Shown here one piece after another: positions 26,240 through 39,331 of a stretch of 64,000 bases of DNA; position 1 is the stretch's first letter, and the number at the start of each line of letters is the position of its first letter. The translations under genes and the position numbers were made by a program. Below the pieces are notes generated by a model. The model saw nothing but the letters and a program-made list of their open reading frames with translations, made no database searches and had not been told where the DNA came from. The stretch comes from Volvox africanus (Eukaryota; Chlorophyta; Chlorophyceae; Chlamydomonadales; Volvocaceae): positions 1,302,001 through 1,366,000 of the forward strand of contig BSDZ01000003.1 in the NCBI GenBank assembly GCA_030268105.1, written 5' to 3'.

Positions 26240-28155
26240 CTGCGCGTATTTCCCGAGTGCGACATCACTGAATATGGATGTGCAATTTAGAGCGGACACA
26301 TGGAATCATCAATTTGATGCGTCGGCGGGTTAAGGACCAAAAGGAGGGGAACAAATTCGACCAGCTGCCTCATTCACTCGCCGTTCGGGTAATCATTTAT
26401 AGTGCGGGCTTCGTGACGGAACGAGCTGCCTAACTCTATCTATGCCGCAGCGCCGGGTTGCGCTTGTGGGGAAACTGTGTTGCGGTGATGACTGGAAGAA
26501 AGGCTGTTTCGATCCTGAGGCGATCTACAAGTCCAGTCCACATGTGCGCAGTACATGGAAGCGCGTTCAACTTAGTCGGTATTGTTGGGGCTGCAAGGGT
26601 TCCACGGCTGCGTTCCAACAAAGCACTGAAGCCTTTCAAGGGCATGGGCAATGCCAACGCCGCATGCAGGTCCTGGCTTGAGGGCCGTCGGATTCCAAGC
26701 CGCTCAAGTCATAACCTCCAAGTTCGCAGCCCTGGTTCCGACATCCCTTCAGTAAGTCATACCATCGTCATCTTGGAGGTGCTGTGTTGTCGTCGTCACT
26801 GTCTCACCTACACATCAGCTAAGTTATTTCGCTGTTCCTTTGACACATATATGGTTATACCAACGTTTTTTCTTACGTCTTACCAAACAGCAAACCATCA
26901 CACGGCGCACCCCCGGCCGTCACCGAGTACAGCGTCGTTGCGATATTGGTACCATGCACAACGACTTTCACTATCTTATCCGGTAAAGCTTCTGAATTCA
27001 TCCTCGCAATATGGTAACTCGATCTGTAAAGATATTATATTTGCGTCTTGCAAATGTGGACCCTCAAGGCAGTTGTAGAGTAGACGAAGAGATACAGCGT
27101 CCCGTAAACATATAAAATGCCGGAACTCGGGCAGCACTCCTGGAAGGGAAGGGTTTCAAGTATTAGTAGCAACTGACACTTGGTAAGGAGCAGTACGAAG
27201 TCGTTTTTGTATAAAGTAAATTGGGCCACTCTACTTGACGGTAGGGTCGAAGCAGGGAACCTCAACTGAAGGCTTGTGCACGTTAGATTCACTCCGTTGG
27301 CTTATAGTCCTCGCCAGCTCAGCCTCGCGCGTTGCATTTTAGCTCTACGCTTCGTTTCATTTTCGGTTTCAAGGATACGAAACATCTTTCTAAAAACTGA
27401 ATTTAAATACAATGAAACAGGCCACCTGGCTTGCGAGCGGTGAACCCTAACGTCCAATGGCACATACAGCGAGCGCAGTGGATTTGTCAGGAATACCTCA
27501 GGTGTTTTGCACATGACTATATTTGTTTGAAATTCTGTGAGCTGTCATTTGCACAGCAGCAGCAGCGCCCGAACTGCTTGCTCCTTCGCCGTCGTGCAGG
27601 TCCACCCCGGTACCATGCTTAGGGTTGAAGAGGGACAAGTTTGTGCAGTCCTCTGCGCAGTGGAGGAAGAGTCTTGTTGTCTCATGGCGTCAGGGTGCGT
27701 GCGTGTGTCCGTCCGCTCACAAAACGCGCCTGGGGTTCAACAGACCCTCGATCTCCGATGTTTCTTACCCCCTCTAATTTTTCCTGTGAAAATGTGTCTT
27801 GATTAACCCGCGGTTTTTAAACTGCAACTATTGAAAAATTTGCAACCTTCTACTCCGGAGCCCGCCGGAATCCGTTCGGATTGCGGGCTTTCTCCTTAAC
27901 AAGTCATGGATTGCGATGCTTATTCCCTCCATGATAAGTACTTGGTCGCCATTCGCTGTGTTCTCAAGCCAACTGCGTGATGAAGGCTTTCGTTTCCCCG
28001 CATCCTCAAGCCACCCTGCCATGCCGATGCATGTGTGTTTTCCGTGCACGAACCAGTCCTCTAGCAAATTGATCCTTCACGCCTGGACTCCTTGACGACT
28101 TCTTCCGTTAGGCATTCGGGTTTCATTCGCGATGTAGCGCGCGCTGTCCTCCTCC
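26240..28155. other. Intergenic region between divergent Abraxas-like (-) and TBC (+) genes
   Basis: This should hold both promoters and the missing 5' exon(s) of the Abraxas-like gene. A 73-codon minus frame at 26657-26436 (start MALPMPLKGFSALLE) has protein-like composition but no recognised domain. I see nothing else supportable. Confidence 0.45.
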
Positions 28156-31100
28156 TTGTGGCCAAACCGCTGGTCATTTGGAGTGGACCGCCTCACTGAC
28201 AGTCCCTTTTTCGTCATGGATTGCTCCTTGCCTCCAAACCGCCACACTCCCAGGAGGTCCTGCGGTGGGCAACAAGCCCAGCACCACCTACCGACTCGAG
28301 CAACCCCACGTTTGAGCCCCGAGCAGGGCGGGGGTTCCAAAACCATATTGAATGGCGCGACTGCCACCACCGCCTTACCCTCGGGGCGATTAGAGGCTGT
28401 TGGGGTCTCACGGCTGGGTAAGGAGGCGGAGCAGGAGCGAATGCAGTCGCAGCAGCATCAGGACGAGGCGGCGGCGGCGGCAGAGGAGGAGGAGGACTAT
28501 GAGGATGCTTTTGTGGATGGCACAGCCACGGCGACGGTGTACGACGGAAGCAGCAGCAACGGTGATGAGACGGAGACATTTTCGGAGCTGTCAGATCCCG
28601 GTGGAACGGAGGTGTGTTGGACGGGAGTGGGTGCTGGTTGGGCAAGACTCCATAGCGGGCAGCGAAGTTGACTGCCCTTCCTCCGATTGGCGAAGAACCA
28701 TTCTTCTACATAATCAAGCAATTATATTTTGTATTTAGGTCGTCCTATAATCCCTTTCCATTCGATGCCTCCTCGTCCCCGTGGGTTTACCGGAACCTCC
28801 ACCCGGGCACAGGTGGTCTTTGTGCGTGAGGGTGTGGCCGTGTGGCCGGGAGCCCGGGCGGAGCGCATACTGGGTCGTCTGTCCCTGGTCAAGCAATGCA
28901 ATGTGCTGTTCATGGCGTGGCTGCCGTACAGCCGAGGCATATTGCAGGAGGACGGCACGTTCCAGGTCACAAAAGCAGAGGCGGCGGCACCTGCACCATC
29001 GTCACTGTCACCGTCGGCGATGACGGCTAGTATATGTGGCGCCGAAGCTAGTGGCAGTTTGGGCAGCAAGCGTCCCGCAGTGAATGGCGGTGGTGGATGC
29101 GGTAGCAGTGTTACTAGAGGTTGTAAGACGGGCGCGGGGGTTGGCGCGCATGCACCGGCGTCGGGCAGGGGTAAGTATCTTGAAAGGTTTCGGGGACAAT
29201 TTGAGCACGAGGGGTGATGGGTAAGGGTGTGAGGTTAAGTTAGCAGGCCTTAACGAAGATCAGCGACGTGTTGAAATAAAAGGACAAGATGAAAATGCCA
29301 TTTGGCTGGCCGCACCCATACCAAGGGGGAACATGGCGCGCAATAGAGGCGGCAGTTGTAAGAGTAAGGCGGGGTGGGCCACGACTCCATTTGCACTCTC
29401 TAAGTTCAAATGTCTTTCTCCCTCTTCCAATTCCTGCATTCCACCGCACACGGTATTTTGCATTCCACCGCTCCACGATGATTCCCACACAGTCAGGTGG
29501 TCACCCCTTGGGTGTGCTGCTGTGGACCCCGCCATCATCCCTTTGCATCGTTCCCCCTCCCGGTCCAGATCGCACGCTCTACGCGGTGCATCCCATCCCG
29601 CTTTCCGAGGTAAAGGCGCTACGTCGCCGCTCCTCCCCGCTGGGACTCGGTTGTCCTTCCCTGGTGGTGGTGCTCACCAGCGGGGTCACCCTTCCCCCGC
29701 TGTACTTCCAAAACGGCGGATTGAAAGCCCTCATCAGCACCCTTAAGCAGGTGGGGAGGCCAAGGGCGATGCTGCTGCACGTGACGGTTCGTGCGGCGGG
29801 GAGTCGGGTATTCCATGCGTTGCCGGCAGCGAGACCTTCCCCTGCCGGCTGGCTAGGATTCCTGACGGGAACCTTGCCCCACCGTATTTTGTCAACTCGC
29901 CCCTGGACCTCTCCTATGAACCTCCTACCCTCTGGACCTCCTAACCTCTGGACCTCTCTTCTGAACCCCATATCTTGTGTGTTGTATGCAGCACGTGTTC
30001 CTTCTCAAATCTGCGGAGGAGCCGCACACCTACCTGGTGAACGACACCGCCGACCCGCTGAGTCGCAGCCTCTCTGCACTACAGCTCTCAGACGTACTCA
30101 TCGGGGGCCCTCCGCCAGGCGCGTCCGCAACCTTCAAGCCGGGCGAGGGCGTTGTTGCACCTGCAACGGCACTGCTGCCGGCTGCAGCAAAGGTACCTCC
30201 GCCTCCAGCTCCGCCACCACGGGATCCGGCGGCTTGGGTGACGCCGACAATTGGGCTGGGCCTGGTGGCGGCGGCGGGGTTGGACAGCGATAGCGGTCGC
30301 GGTAGCAGTGGCAGTGCCAGCGGCGGCGGCAGCGGCGGGCTTGCCAGGGCCGGCGGCGTCATGGGGATGGGTTTAGGCCTGGGTCTGGATCTCGGTAGCG
30401 CAGTATCATGGTCATGGGCGGATCAACCTGTGCTGGCGGCGGCGGCGGTGGGTAGATCGACGGCCGCGCGCAAGACGGGAGCGGGGCCCACGGGTCCTGG
30501 TAGCTTTGAGCCTGTCGGAGGAGGCAGCGGCGATGGACAGAATGACGTTGACAATGGCGAGATGGACGACGGAGAAGATGGGGAAGATGGCATCGTCGCC
30601 GCCGTGCGATCAGGCGCTGGTCGCCAGGCCAACGCGTGGGCATATGGCATTGTGGAGGCTATTAACCGGTTTGTGCAGAACGTGCGGGGCACGGCGTCAG
30701 GCTGGATTGGCGCCCTGGATGATCTGGAGGAACAGGACGGTGATCTGTCCGACAATTACTACGCAACACTACCATGCAGCGAGCTAGAGCCCCAGCCGCC
30801 TGTTGATGCGACAGCTTCACCGCCGCAACGCGCCAAGGTGGCGGTGAATCAGCAGGAAGGACACGGAGCCTGCGGCGGCCGAACGGTCGCAGCAGTAGCT
30901 ACGCCGTCATTATGGCCGCCGCCACCTGTGGCTGGCCGCAGTGTCTCCGCACCTGCTGATGCCAGCGCGGCGGCCGAGGTGAATACCGCAGTTGGCGATT
31001 TTGAGCTGCTTGACGGCGGGGGTTGCTGGGGTGAGGCCGCAGCGCACCCGCAGTGCCGCCGTCGGGTGCGGCCGCCACCGCTGGGACCCGAAGAATGGGC

Positions 31101-34100
31101 CGCAATGTTCGACGCAGGTCTGACGTCATCTTAGGGGCCCCAGTACCTAGAGGTCGTGATAGTGAGAGTTCATGACACCAAGTCACAATTCTTGTTGTTT
31201 CGGGGGAACGGGCCGGTGATGGAGATAGACGACTATTCGGCCCACGAGGAGATGACCCTTTTTTGGGAGTGGTGTCATTATTGACATACTGCGACGGTCG
31301 TCATACCCGTCTCTTACACATACACACACGCGCGCGCGCGCAGATGGCAGGCTGGTGGTGGAGGCGGCGCTCCGAGACCGGGTTTGTTTGTCGGGGTGCG
31401 CTTCGGAGCTGAGGCGCGAGGTGTGGAAGCACCTGCTGGGGATGTACCCGTGCGGCAGTACGGCTGCGCAGCGGGCAGAGACTGTGAAGGTGGGACTGTG
31501 CGGACACCGGTCTCTGGAAGCAGCGCGTAGCAACCAACGGGACGTTGTCATCTGGGTTGCGAGGAGAGGGTGAGGGGTGGGAGGAATGGTTGTCGCCTTC
31601 CTTCGGCTCCTTCATTTCCTAATGCTTCGGCCGACCCCGGGACCATTTTCACAACCTTTCTTTCACCGCCGTGTTCAGCCGCTCTTCTGGATAATAGAAG
31701 TATTGTTTGTAACGCACTTTTCCCCTTGCCCCGCTGTCCTCGCAGAAATGGCAGCACGACTACCGGACGCTCCGCCATCAGTGGCAGTCCATGGTCCCGG
31801 CGCAGGTGGGGGCTTGGGCGGCTGTGAGCTGGAAAGGGACGTATACACGGTCCTGCGCTGGGCTGTATATACTGTATCTATGCATGGAAAGGTTTTCCTT
31901 TCCCTGTGTGCGAGTGCTCTGTATGTGTGTGCCTCCAGTGGTGGTATTGGCGGCATGGAACCAGTGTTGTCCACCCGTTGGATGATTTACGCCGACATGG
32001 GCGGCCCCCTCGCACCAGGTGCACACGAAAAAGCGCCACCTCCTCAACCTCTACTTCGAGTGCTTGCTCTTCCTAGTGCTTTCTTTTGCGCCCTCAGTCA
32101 CCCAATGCATAAAGAAGTCTTCTCAAATCTTCTCACCTGCACCCCCTTTGTGGGCCGCCTTATGCCCGTCCACGTTTGAAGTGGGCGGTCCGTTTCCCGA
32201 CCACCACCTCCACCCCTCTATTTACTTGTGGGGGAGATCTCTCTCTAATCTTGGTGTAATTAAACCAGATCTCAGTTCCCGTCCCCTGTTTCCCCGTCCC
32301 TCCCGCCCGCATACAGGAGGCCCGCTGCGGCTCCTGGCGCTGCCACCGTGCTGCGGTGGAGAAGGACGTACGGCGCACAGACCGTAGCCACCCCTTCTTC
32401 GCCCGGGAGGACTGCGCGGGGCTGCGGGCCCTGCGCAACATTCTTCTGACGCATGTGGTATATGACAGAGACCTGGGGTATTGCCAGGTGGGCAGATTAG
32501 GTGGTGGGCACTTTGGATTGCGGATAGCTGTGCGGTTGATTTTCTTCAATTTCTAGCAAATCAAAGGACTGAGGAAATGACACTCCGCATATAAACTGGA
32601 GTCGGGCTGCACATGCCTGACTGCTGCCAGGCTGGAAAAGGAAAGGGTGCTTGGGGAAAGCGGGCTCGAAAGGTTTTGGCCGAGGTCCAATCGGCGACGG
32701 GGTGACGTCAAGGGTTGAGTTCGTCGGATGCGGGCATGCCCCAGTCCGGGAACGTCCGGAGGGCTGAACTTCGGAGCTGCTCTGCAGGGCATGAGCGACC
32801 TGGCGGCCCCCTTGCTCGTGATCATGCGCGATGAGGCGGAAGCATATTGGGCGTTTGCGGCGCTGATGGAGCGGCTGGCTGGCAACTTCCACGCGGACAT
32901 GCAGGGCATGACGCTGCAGCTGGAGGCGCTCAGGCGACTGGTGCAGGTGCGACTGTTCGTCGAGGGTGGGATCTTGCCTATGGGGCCGGGGCTGGCATGT
33001 GTGTTGTGTCCGGGCGGCACCTTCATGATGGAGGGTGTTACAAGGGGGAGGGTTTTGCTGCATTGTTCTTGCTGTCTGTACCTGTACATGCATGGGCAGA
33101 GGTGGCAGGTTCTGCACGGGAGCGCCATTCAGCATGTGATTGAGTGGATGTGTGATGACGAAAGCCCACTGTGGCGTGTGTGGGGCCGCTTGCTACCGGG
33201 TACTCGTTTGCATGTCAGTGCGTGTGTGCGAACGAACAAACGGAAACCCACGTACGGAATTGGTGGTTTTATGACTACCGGCACCCTCACTCCCCAGCGC
33301 AGCTTTTGGCTGCTGCCTTCAGTCTCGTTCGGATATTCATCTTTCCCTTCCCCTCCCCCCCCATCATGCCTCGTTTATTCGACCTCCCCTTTCTAACCCC
33401 CCACCCCCCACACACGCGTGTACCTGCAGCTGGTGGACCCCCCTCTGCACGCCTACTTTGAGCGGCGCGACTGTCTTAGCTACTACTTCGCTTTTCGCTG
33501 GCTGCTCATCCTTTTTAAGCGGGAGTTCAAGTGAGGGCGGTCCTGGATGTGGCAAAGGGCACGGGGAGGGTTTGGGAGGAATATCGAGCTGAGAGGCGTT
33601 CAGAGTTCGGGACTTCCAGAGCGGGGTCGTGAATAGAGTCAATTGTTAGTGGGGCCGCTGATGATAGACCGGCTGCTCTCATTACCTTAATCCATCATGG
33701 GTACAGCACGTTCCTGCCTCTTCCAGCCTACACATTGCGTCCTGTTTGTCTGTCTGGGCTCTCAGGACTCGTGTATCCATATGCTGCTAGTCGTCGCGTC
33801 CTTAATTTTTCCTTGCTTTTTTTAACCTGGTCCATCTCCATCGCCGCCACACACACACGGCGCGTTCTACTGTACCTGACAGGTTTGACGAGGTGTTATC
33901 GCTGTGGGAGGCCTGTTGGGCCTGCCACCGCACCCGTCACCTGCACCTCTACCTGGCGGCTGCTGTGCTGATACAGAACCGGTAGGAAAGGGAGTTGCTC
34001 GACATGTCAACCAACGGATGCGATTAGCTCCCGTGCACATGCCGCATGAAGGTGTAATGCCCGGCTGCATGATGGGAGTAACGGCGCTTGATGGACATGT

Positions 34101-34455
34101 CAATGTCGTAACCCGCTGATTCAGTGCGGGTGCAACAGCGAGGGTATGATGCAATCCCTTTTTGGACTCACCGGGTACTGTTGGGACAGTAGGTAGCCAT
34201 GTGCCATGTGCCATGTGTATAGCCATGTGTATCTCTGCCCATTTGGGATACACACGTTGCCTGTCCCCTCCCTTCGGCCCCGTCACTCCCGGCAGCCGCG
34301 TCATTCTGTCATCCGAACTGGACTTCGACGGCATGCTGCGTCTATCCATTGGGCTGGCGGGCCGACTGGAGCTGCAGCCGCTGCTGGAGACTGCGGAGGC
34401 GCTGGTGGTTTACGCGGGCGAAGCTGGGCGGGACGTGACTGCAGGGCTGCCATGA
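28156..34455 (+). CDS. TBC1D15-type RabGAP
   Basis: GTPase-activating protein for Rab GTPases in membrane traffic. Eleven exons with agreeing phases: 28156-28611, 28813-29170, 29569-29750, 29992-31117, 31344-31489, 31746-31805, 32317-32487, 32788-32946, 33430-33530, 33883-33981, 34296-34455; about 1,005 residues. The N-terminal half matches plant TBC1D15-like GAPs (ERILGRLSLVKQ, LYFQNGGLKALISTLKQ, LVNDTADPLSR). The TBC domain fills roughly 715-970 and keeps both catalytic fingers: VEKDVRRTDRS (Arg of IxxDxxR) and LGYCQGMSDL (Gln of YxQ). Exon 4 inserts about 300 Gly-, Ala-, Pro- and acid-rich residues between the halves. The start is uncertain: 28156 is the farthest in-frame ATG, and 28216 or 28441 are alternatives. 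Confidence 0.88.
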
Positions 34456-36575
34456 TGGGGTGGGTATGCAGCTGCGCCTGTTTACCGAGCTGGCCGGGGG
34501 TATAGCAAAACAAAGTGATATACAGACATGGCTGGCGGCGGGCAGGGGCGGGCAGGATGGGCCGGGGCCGCCTGCGCGGTCAGGGCGTGATAGGGCTTAG
34601 CGCGGGGGTTGCGCTCTGCTCCTTCATCCCCAGGAGGCGTAAGGTCCCGGTATACACAGCTGAGGCTTGGGTTGGAAGAATTTCAGGTGTTGATGGGTTA
34701 TGAGGATCACACGTCGGATGGAGTAGAGAGACCACGGACAAAGGTGCAGTTGAAACAGTTGCTGCATCACCGCGTGCAGTCCTGTCCGACTGGGCTATGT
34801 TGTTGGGGCTTAGCTGCCGTGTAAGAGATCCCGGGGAGGGACGGGGATTACCTCTCTTGTGCCTCTGGTTGTGTACCGAGTGCGGAGCACACACCATCAG
34901 TGTGGACGCGGTGGTGCTCAGGGCGGCGTCCGTGAGGTGTCCGGTCATCTCTGCCGGGACGGAAACGCCCTCATGGCAAGATAAATATCGATTGTCACAG
35001 GCGCATTTCCTTTCTTGGGGATACTCAACGGCAGGTCGAGAAGCTGGGCCTATTAGTGCTCAAGCGGCGGCTGTCCTTCACATACCTGAACATCCTTCAC
35101 GTTTCTTGTATTTCCTCGTTTGTGTTTCTCTGTCATGAAGCGATAAGGCGTGCACCCAGTCAACATAGGGTGGCCGTGTACCACTACTGTCTTCCCTTTT
35201 GAGGATAACATGTTCAGTGCGTAGGTGGGGATGGCAGTCGAGCGTGTGGTACCTGAGTCTGTACGGCGCAGGACGGCTTGGCTATCTGGCGTTGTACTGT
35301 ATACTGGATCCCTGTACGATACATTTCTTGCAAGGGTATGGACACGATTGGCTTCAGGAGCAATCGTCACTTATATTTGCGGTCATGAGATCACACGGCT
35401 CCGCTCGGGAATTCTACGGTCGATCACGTAATGTCGGTGGGACGCTGGCAGAAGACCCGTCCAAGCATGTCTTGGAGGATGCTTTGAGACGCATCGATGA
35501 GGCAACCATACCAGGACACAGCGTATTCTGGGTTCAAGGAGTTTTGAATTTTAAGGCGCTCGTATATGGCGCCGGGCACCCGTTGGCACTTCAATGTATT
35601 CGTTTAGCGGGCCCTCTGCTTGCTGGTGATGGCTCAACATCAAACCGCGCAATATAACATCGGGCCTCCGTGTTTTTGCTGTCTAGAGTATCCCTGGGAG
35701 TTTGCCTGGCGCCATATGTATTTTTATGATTGTTTTGCGACGGGCGCTCATCATATGTTGTTGCCCGTATTCGACTTGGGTTTGCAGATACTGAGATACC
35801 TACCGTGTTGCGGTATCATGAAGAAACTGCGGCTTGGAAAGCCAGGGAGGCCGGTGAAATCGTGCAAGGGGTCAGCGAGTATGGCCGTGCGGCTCTGATC
35901 CAGAGCGTAACTTGCTCGAAGAGTTGCACCGAGCCATGCGTACGGGTAAAGGTACTCAGCTTATCCTGGTTTTTCTCAATCTGCCCAGGATCATCCTATT
36001 ATCTAACGTAGCTTGAGGGGTATTGATCCTTGGAAAATACACTTTCCAAGCTAATTGTTTGAAGGTTCAGGTATGTCGACGGTATGTAAACAGAGACACG
36101 CCTTCAACATGCTTCGACAACATTAGGCGGTCTTACTTAGCTAAAGCAGGACAATCTAAAGTACACCGAAACTCTCTGAGGCGATGACAGAGGACATTTG
36201 GCACAAGGCAACATCAAGGACAGGTAGTAGACGCGACGCCTAGTCATAGATTTCTGACCCTTGAATTGCGTGGTGGTTCACGGATTCTTTACACATATGT
36301 ATCTCTTGTAACAATGCGACTACCATCATATTTCTGCTGTACCGCGACTTCCTCGGCCAACCAAGGAATGACAAACGCCGTCCATGTAAGCACTACCAGG
36401 AAATATTTTGAGAGCAGTAAGCGTTGAATATGATTACAATGAACAGTTAAAGGCCGAACAACGAAAGTTGGTGACACTTTGGTGCAGTTTCGGAGCGGAC
36501 GTGGGCCTTGCGTCCTGTGTTCCCTGAATTGTTGCGTGAATTCCATTCCATCTCTCTTTCCTGCAGACTGGCACC
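34456..36575. other. TBC 3' UTR and RPL7 upstream region
   Basis: No additional gene is supported. The left part is 3' UTR of the RabGAP gene, ending near a TGTAA. The right part holds the RPL7 promoter. The segment just before the RPL7 ATG ends in pyrimidines plus CTGCAG, so the 5' UTR may contain an intron. Confidence 0.5.
34821..34825 (+). promoter_or_regulatory. TGTAA poly(A) signal of the TBC gene
   Basis: TGTAA 366 bases after the RabGAP stop, which gives a typical volvocine 3' UTR length. Confidence 0.45.
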
Positions 36576-38933
36576 ATGACGACCGCTGTGCCAGAGCTCC
36601 TTGCTAAGAAGCGTAAGCGGGACGAGCAGGCTGCTGCCGCGAGGGCAGCGGCTGCTCTGCAGTCTCGCAAGAAGTCCCGGGCCACGCGCAAGGAAATCTT
36701 CAAGCGTGCGGAGAAGTTTGTTACCGAGTACCGTGCCCAGGTATAGCTATTGCTTTGGACTTTTGGGTTGTAGAGGCATTACTACTTCCGTTCGGGTAAG
36801 GAGACACCCCGAACCAAAGTCTCTTATCCAACGTATCCGATGGATTTAGCGGCTCGTGGAGCATCCAGCAGTGCGGAGCCCGGAGTAGCAGCCGCCCTCG
36901 GCGGCTGGGTCAGCCGGCTGAAGACACTGCTTCAGCACCGCGACAGCAGCAGCCATGTCGAAGCAACTGAAATTTTAGTTGAAACATGTATATATAATGG
37001 AGCGTGAGTCAGCCCAGTTCTCATTGAACCTGAAAGATGCCTTCTACGCTCGATGGCCAACACCACAGGAGAAGGACCTAATCCGCCTCAAGCGCGCAGC
37101 CAGGGCCAAGGGTGGCTTTTACGTGCCCCCTGAGGCTAAGGTCATCTTTGTTGTGCGCATTCGTGGCCTAAACAAAATTGCGCCCAAGGTAATCAAGTGG
37201 GGATGGCACGGGAGGGAAGTTACGATGTGTGTGGATATGTAATATTGGTAGAGAAGTATTTGTGTGGAAAACACTTCATAAGTGTGCTTGATTTCGGGCT
37301 GCGCCGGTATTGGTTAATGGTGGCGTGCTTGTACCCGCGTTGCTATGTTCACGGCGGGGTGTTCACAAGATTGCGCCGCTTCCGCGGAGTCAGCCAGGTT
37401 CCGGAAAATGGCATGCGTTGGGTATTGCTGTGCCTGCATCGGCGTAGATAGTAACGTGCCTTCGGCGAACTTCTTGCCACACGTCCGGATAGCATATCCT
37501 GCAACCGTGCTTACGGCTGGCCCGTTTGCGACCTGGTATTTTCACAGACGAAGAAGATCCTGCAGCTGCTTCGCCTCAAGCAGCTCAACATGGGTGTTTT
37601 CCTGAAGGTAGGACCGTTTCTTCGAAGGCTAATCGTTTGTCAGGACTGTCCGTGGATGATTCGTGGGTCTGGCATCCTTACGCTGAGCAAGGTGTCCCTA
37701 ACTATTACACGGCAATGACTTGCTATTTGTACCTGAAGGTCAGCAAGCCGGTGCTGAACATGCTCCAGCGTGTGGAGCCGTACGTGGCGTTCGGCTACCC
37801 GAACTTGAAGTCCGTGCGGGAGCTCATTTACAAGCGTGGATACGCCAAGGTGGGTGTCGCACAGAGTCTTGCCCTCGTGCGGTACGCGTGAGAATCGTCC
37901 TGTTGCAATCTTTATAAGCGGGGTGTAGATTTGTTTCCAAGCATAGCAGCACATGAGTGTGTTGAAAGGCCGCTGGCCGGACAGGATTAAGGCAGTGCTC
38001 TATCTTAGATGAGATTTGTGGAGCAGAGACATCGTTCAGTGAAAGGTAAGATATATTGGTACATTGCAAAGCATGCTAGAACAGTTGAACGTAGATGTTC
38101 CACACGCGAACATCATCAGCTGCAGGACGGGTCTTGATATTCCCGGTTGCGGCATTCGACTTCTACTTATATGTGGATATATTGTTGTAGGCGTGTGACT
38201 ACCCGCACGTTTTGATGTCTTCCCCTGTGTTGACTGGCACTTCCGTAGATCAAGGGCAACCGCATCCCGTTGACGGACAACAAGATTATCGAGGAGGTAG
38301 GCGTGAGCTTAAGAAGGGTTGCCAGAGAGGGAAATAGTGAATGCTAAGAGACAAGTAGCGCCAAATAGGAGGGGGATGCTTAAGTCTGGGGAAACAGTGG
38401 CGACGCATGCTGGCTGGACGTAGAGCTGTATATGGTTTTTCATAATTAATTTTACATAAAAGGTGTTGTGTTCTGTAAATGCCTGTTTTAGAGTTTGCAT
38501 CGCATGCGCTTCGGTTTTACAATGTGGCCTATCTGTGCTATCCCATGCATATGGATGCTCTGGGTCGGAAAGGTATTGGTGGTTCAATGCACGGTTTGCT
38601 ATGTCTTATCCGCTTTGGTAACATGCGAGATGATGAGCGGTGAACTTGTTGTTCAGGGTTACTCAATATGCAATTTAGATTCATGGTGAATATGCTACCC
38701 CTCTTATTCCACTTCAGCACCTGGGCAAGCACGGGCTTATCTGCATGGAGGACCTCATACACGAGATCTTCACGTGCGGCCCAAAGTTTAAGGCGGTCAG
38801 CACGTTCCTGTGGCCCTTCAAGCTGTCGTCACCTAAGGGCGGCATGGACAAGAAGCGCCTGCACTACGTGGAGGGCGGCCAGGCCGGCAACCGCGAGGAC
38901 AAGATTAATGCCTTTATCCGCAAGATGAACTAA
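36576..38933 (+). CDS. RPL7: 60S ribosomal protein L7 (uL30)
   Basis: Component of the cytosolic large ribosomal subunit. Six exons, all phase 0: 36576-36740, 37069-37188, 37548-37607, 37739-37849, 38249-38296, 38718-38933; 239 residues, the normal length. The basic N-terminal extension ([29 protein letters not shown]) leads into the L30 core: [82 protein letters not shown]. It ends with the eukaryotic signature [13 protein letters not shown] and [13 protein letters not shown]. The start is the first ATG of the exon, in a C-rich context (GGCACCATGAC). A 5' UTR intron is possible. Long introns are unusual for such an expressed gene only by yeast standards. Identification is secure. Confidence 0.97.
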
Positions 38934-39161
38934 GCACAGTGCGGCCGCCTCAGTGACAAATGCTGACCCATCCATTTGTAGTGCCATGAATGAATGCAAC
39001 AGCCGGAGCAGGAATCCGTTCTGCTGCGAAGGGTGGTGCGTCGTATACCTAGCGCGGAAGTGCACTTACTTGCCTTGGACGGTGGCGCCAGGCGCCGTTT
39101 CCCAGTGTGGCAGCTGTCCGGAGATCCTTACGGCACACTCCGGCTTGTGGGCAGGGAAGCA

Positions 39162-39166
39162 TGTAA
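39162..39166 (+). promoter_or_regulatory. TGTAA poly(A) signal of RPL7
   Basis: TGTAA 229 bases after the RPL7 stop codon. RPL7 and the CCB gene converge here, so their 3' ends lie only about 120 bases apart. Confidence 0.5.
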
Positions 39167-39286
39167 TGCGTTATTGCGACTTGCCATGTGTTTCATAGAC
39201 ACATGCTCTCCAAATTCGATAGCAATCATACAGCCTAGAAGAAGTTCTGCAGTTTACCTTGTGTTGCATAAATTAACATGAAATAG

Positions 39287-39291
39287 TTACA
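39287..39291 (-). promoter_or_regulatory. TGTAA poly(A) signal of the CCB2/CCB4-like gene
   Basis: TGTAA on the minus strand, 41 bases after the stop codon at 39332-39334. Confidence 0.5.
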
Positions 39292-39331
39292 GACTAGATG
39301 TATTCAGTGATTCAATTTATTACTGGAATGT

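Noticed and set aside
35199..35657. 152-codon + frame between the TBC gene and RPL7
   Set aside because: No domain, no splice context and composition unlike neighbouring exons; treated as noncoding.
38630..38636. ATGATGA in an RPL7 intron as a snoRNA C box
   Set aside because: No D box (CTGA) or terminal stem at a suitable distance.
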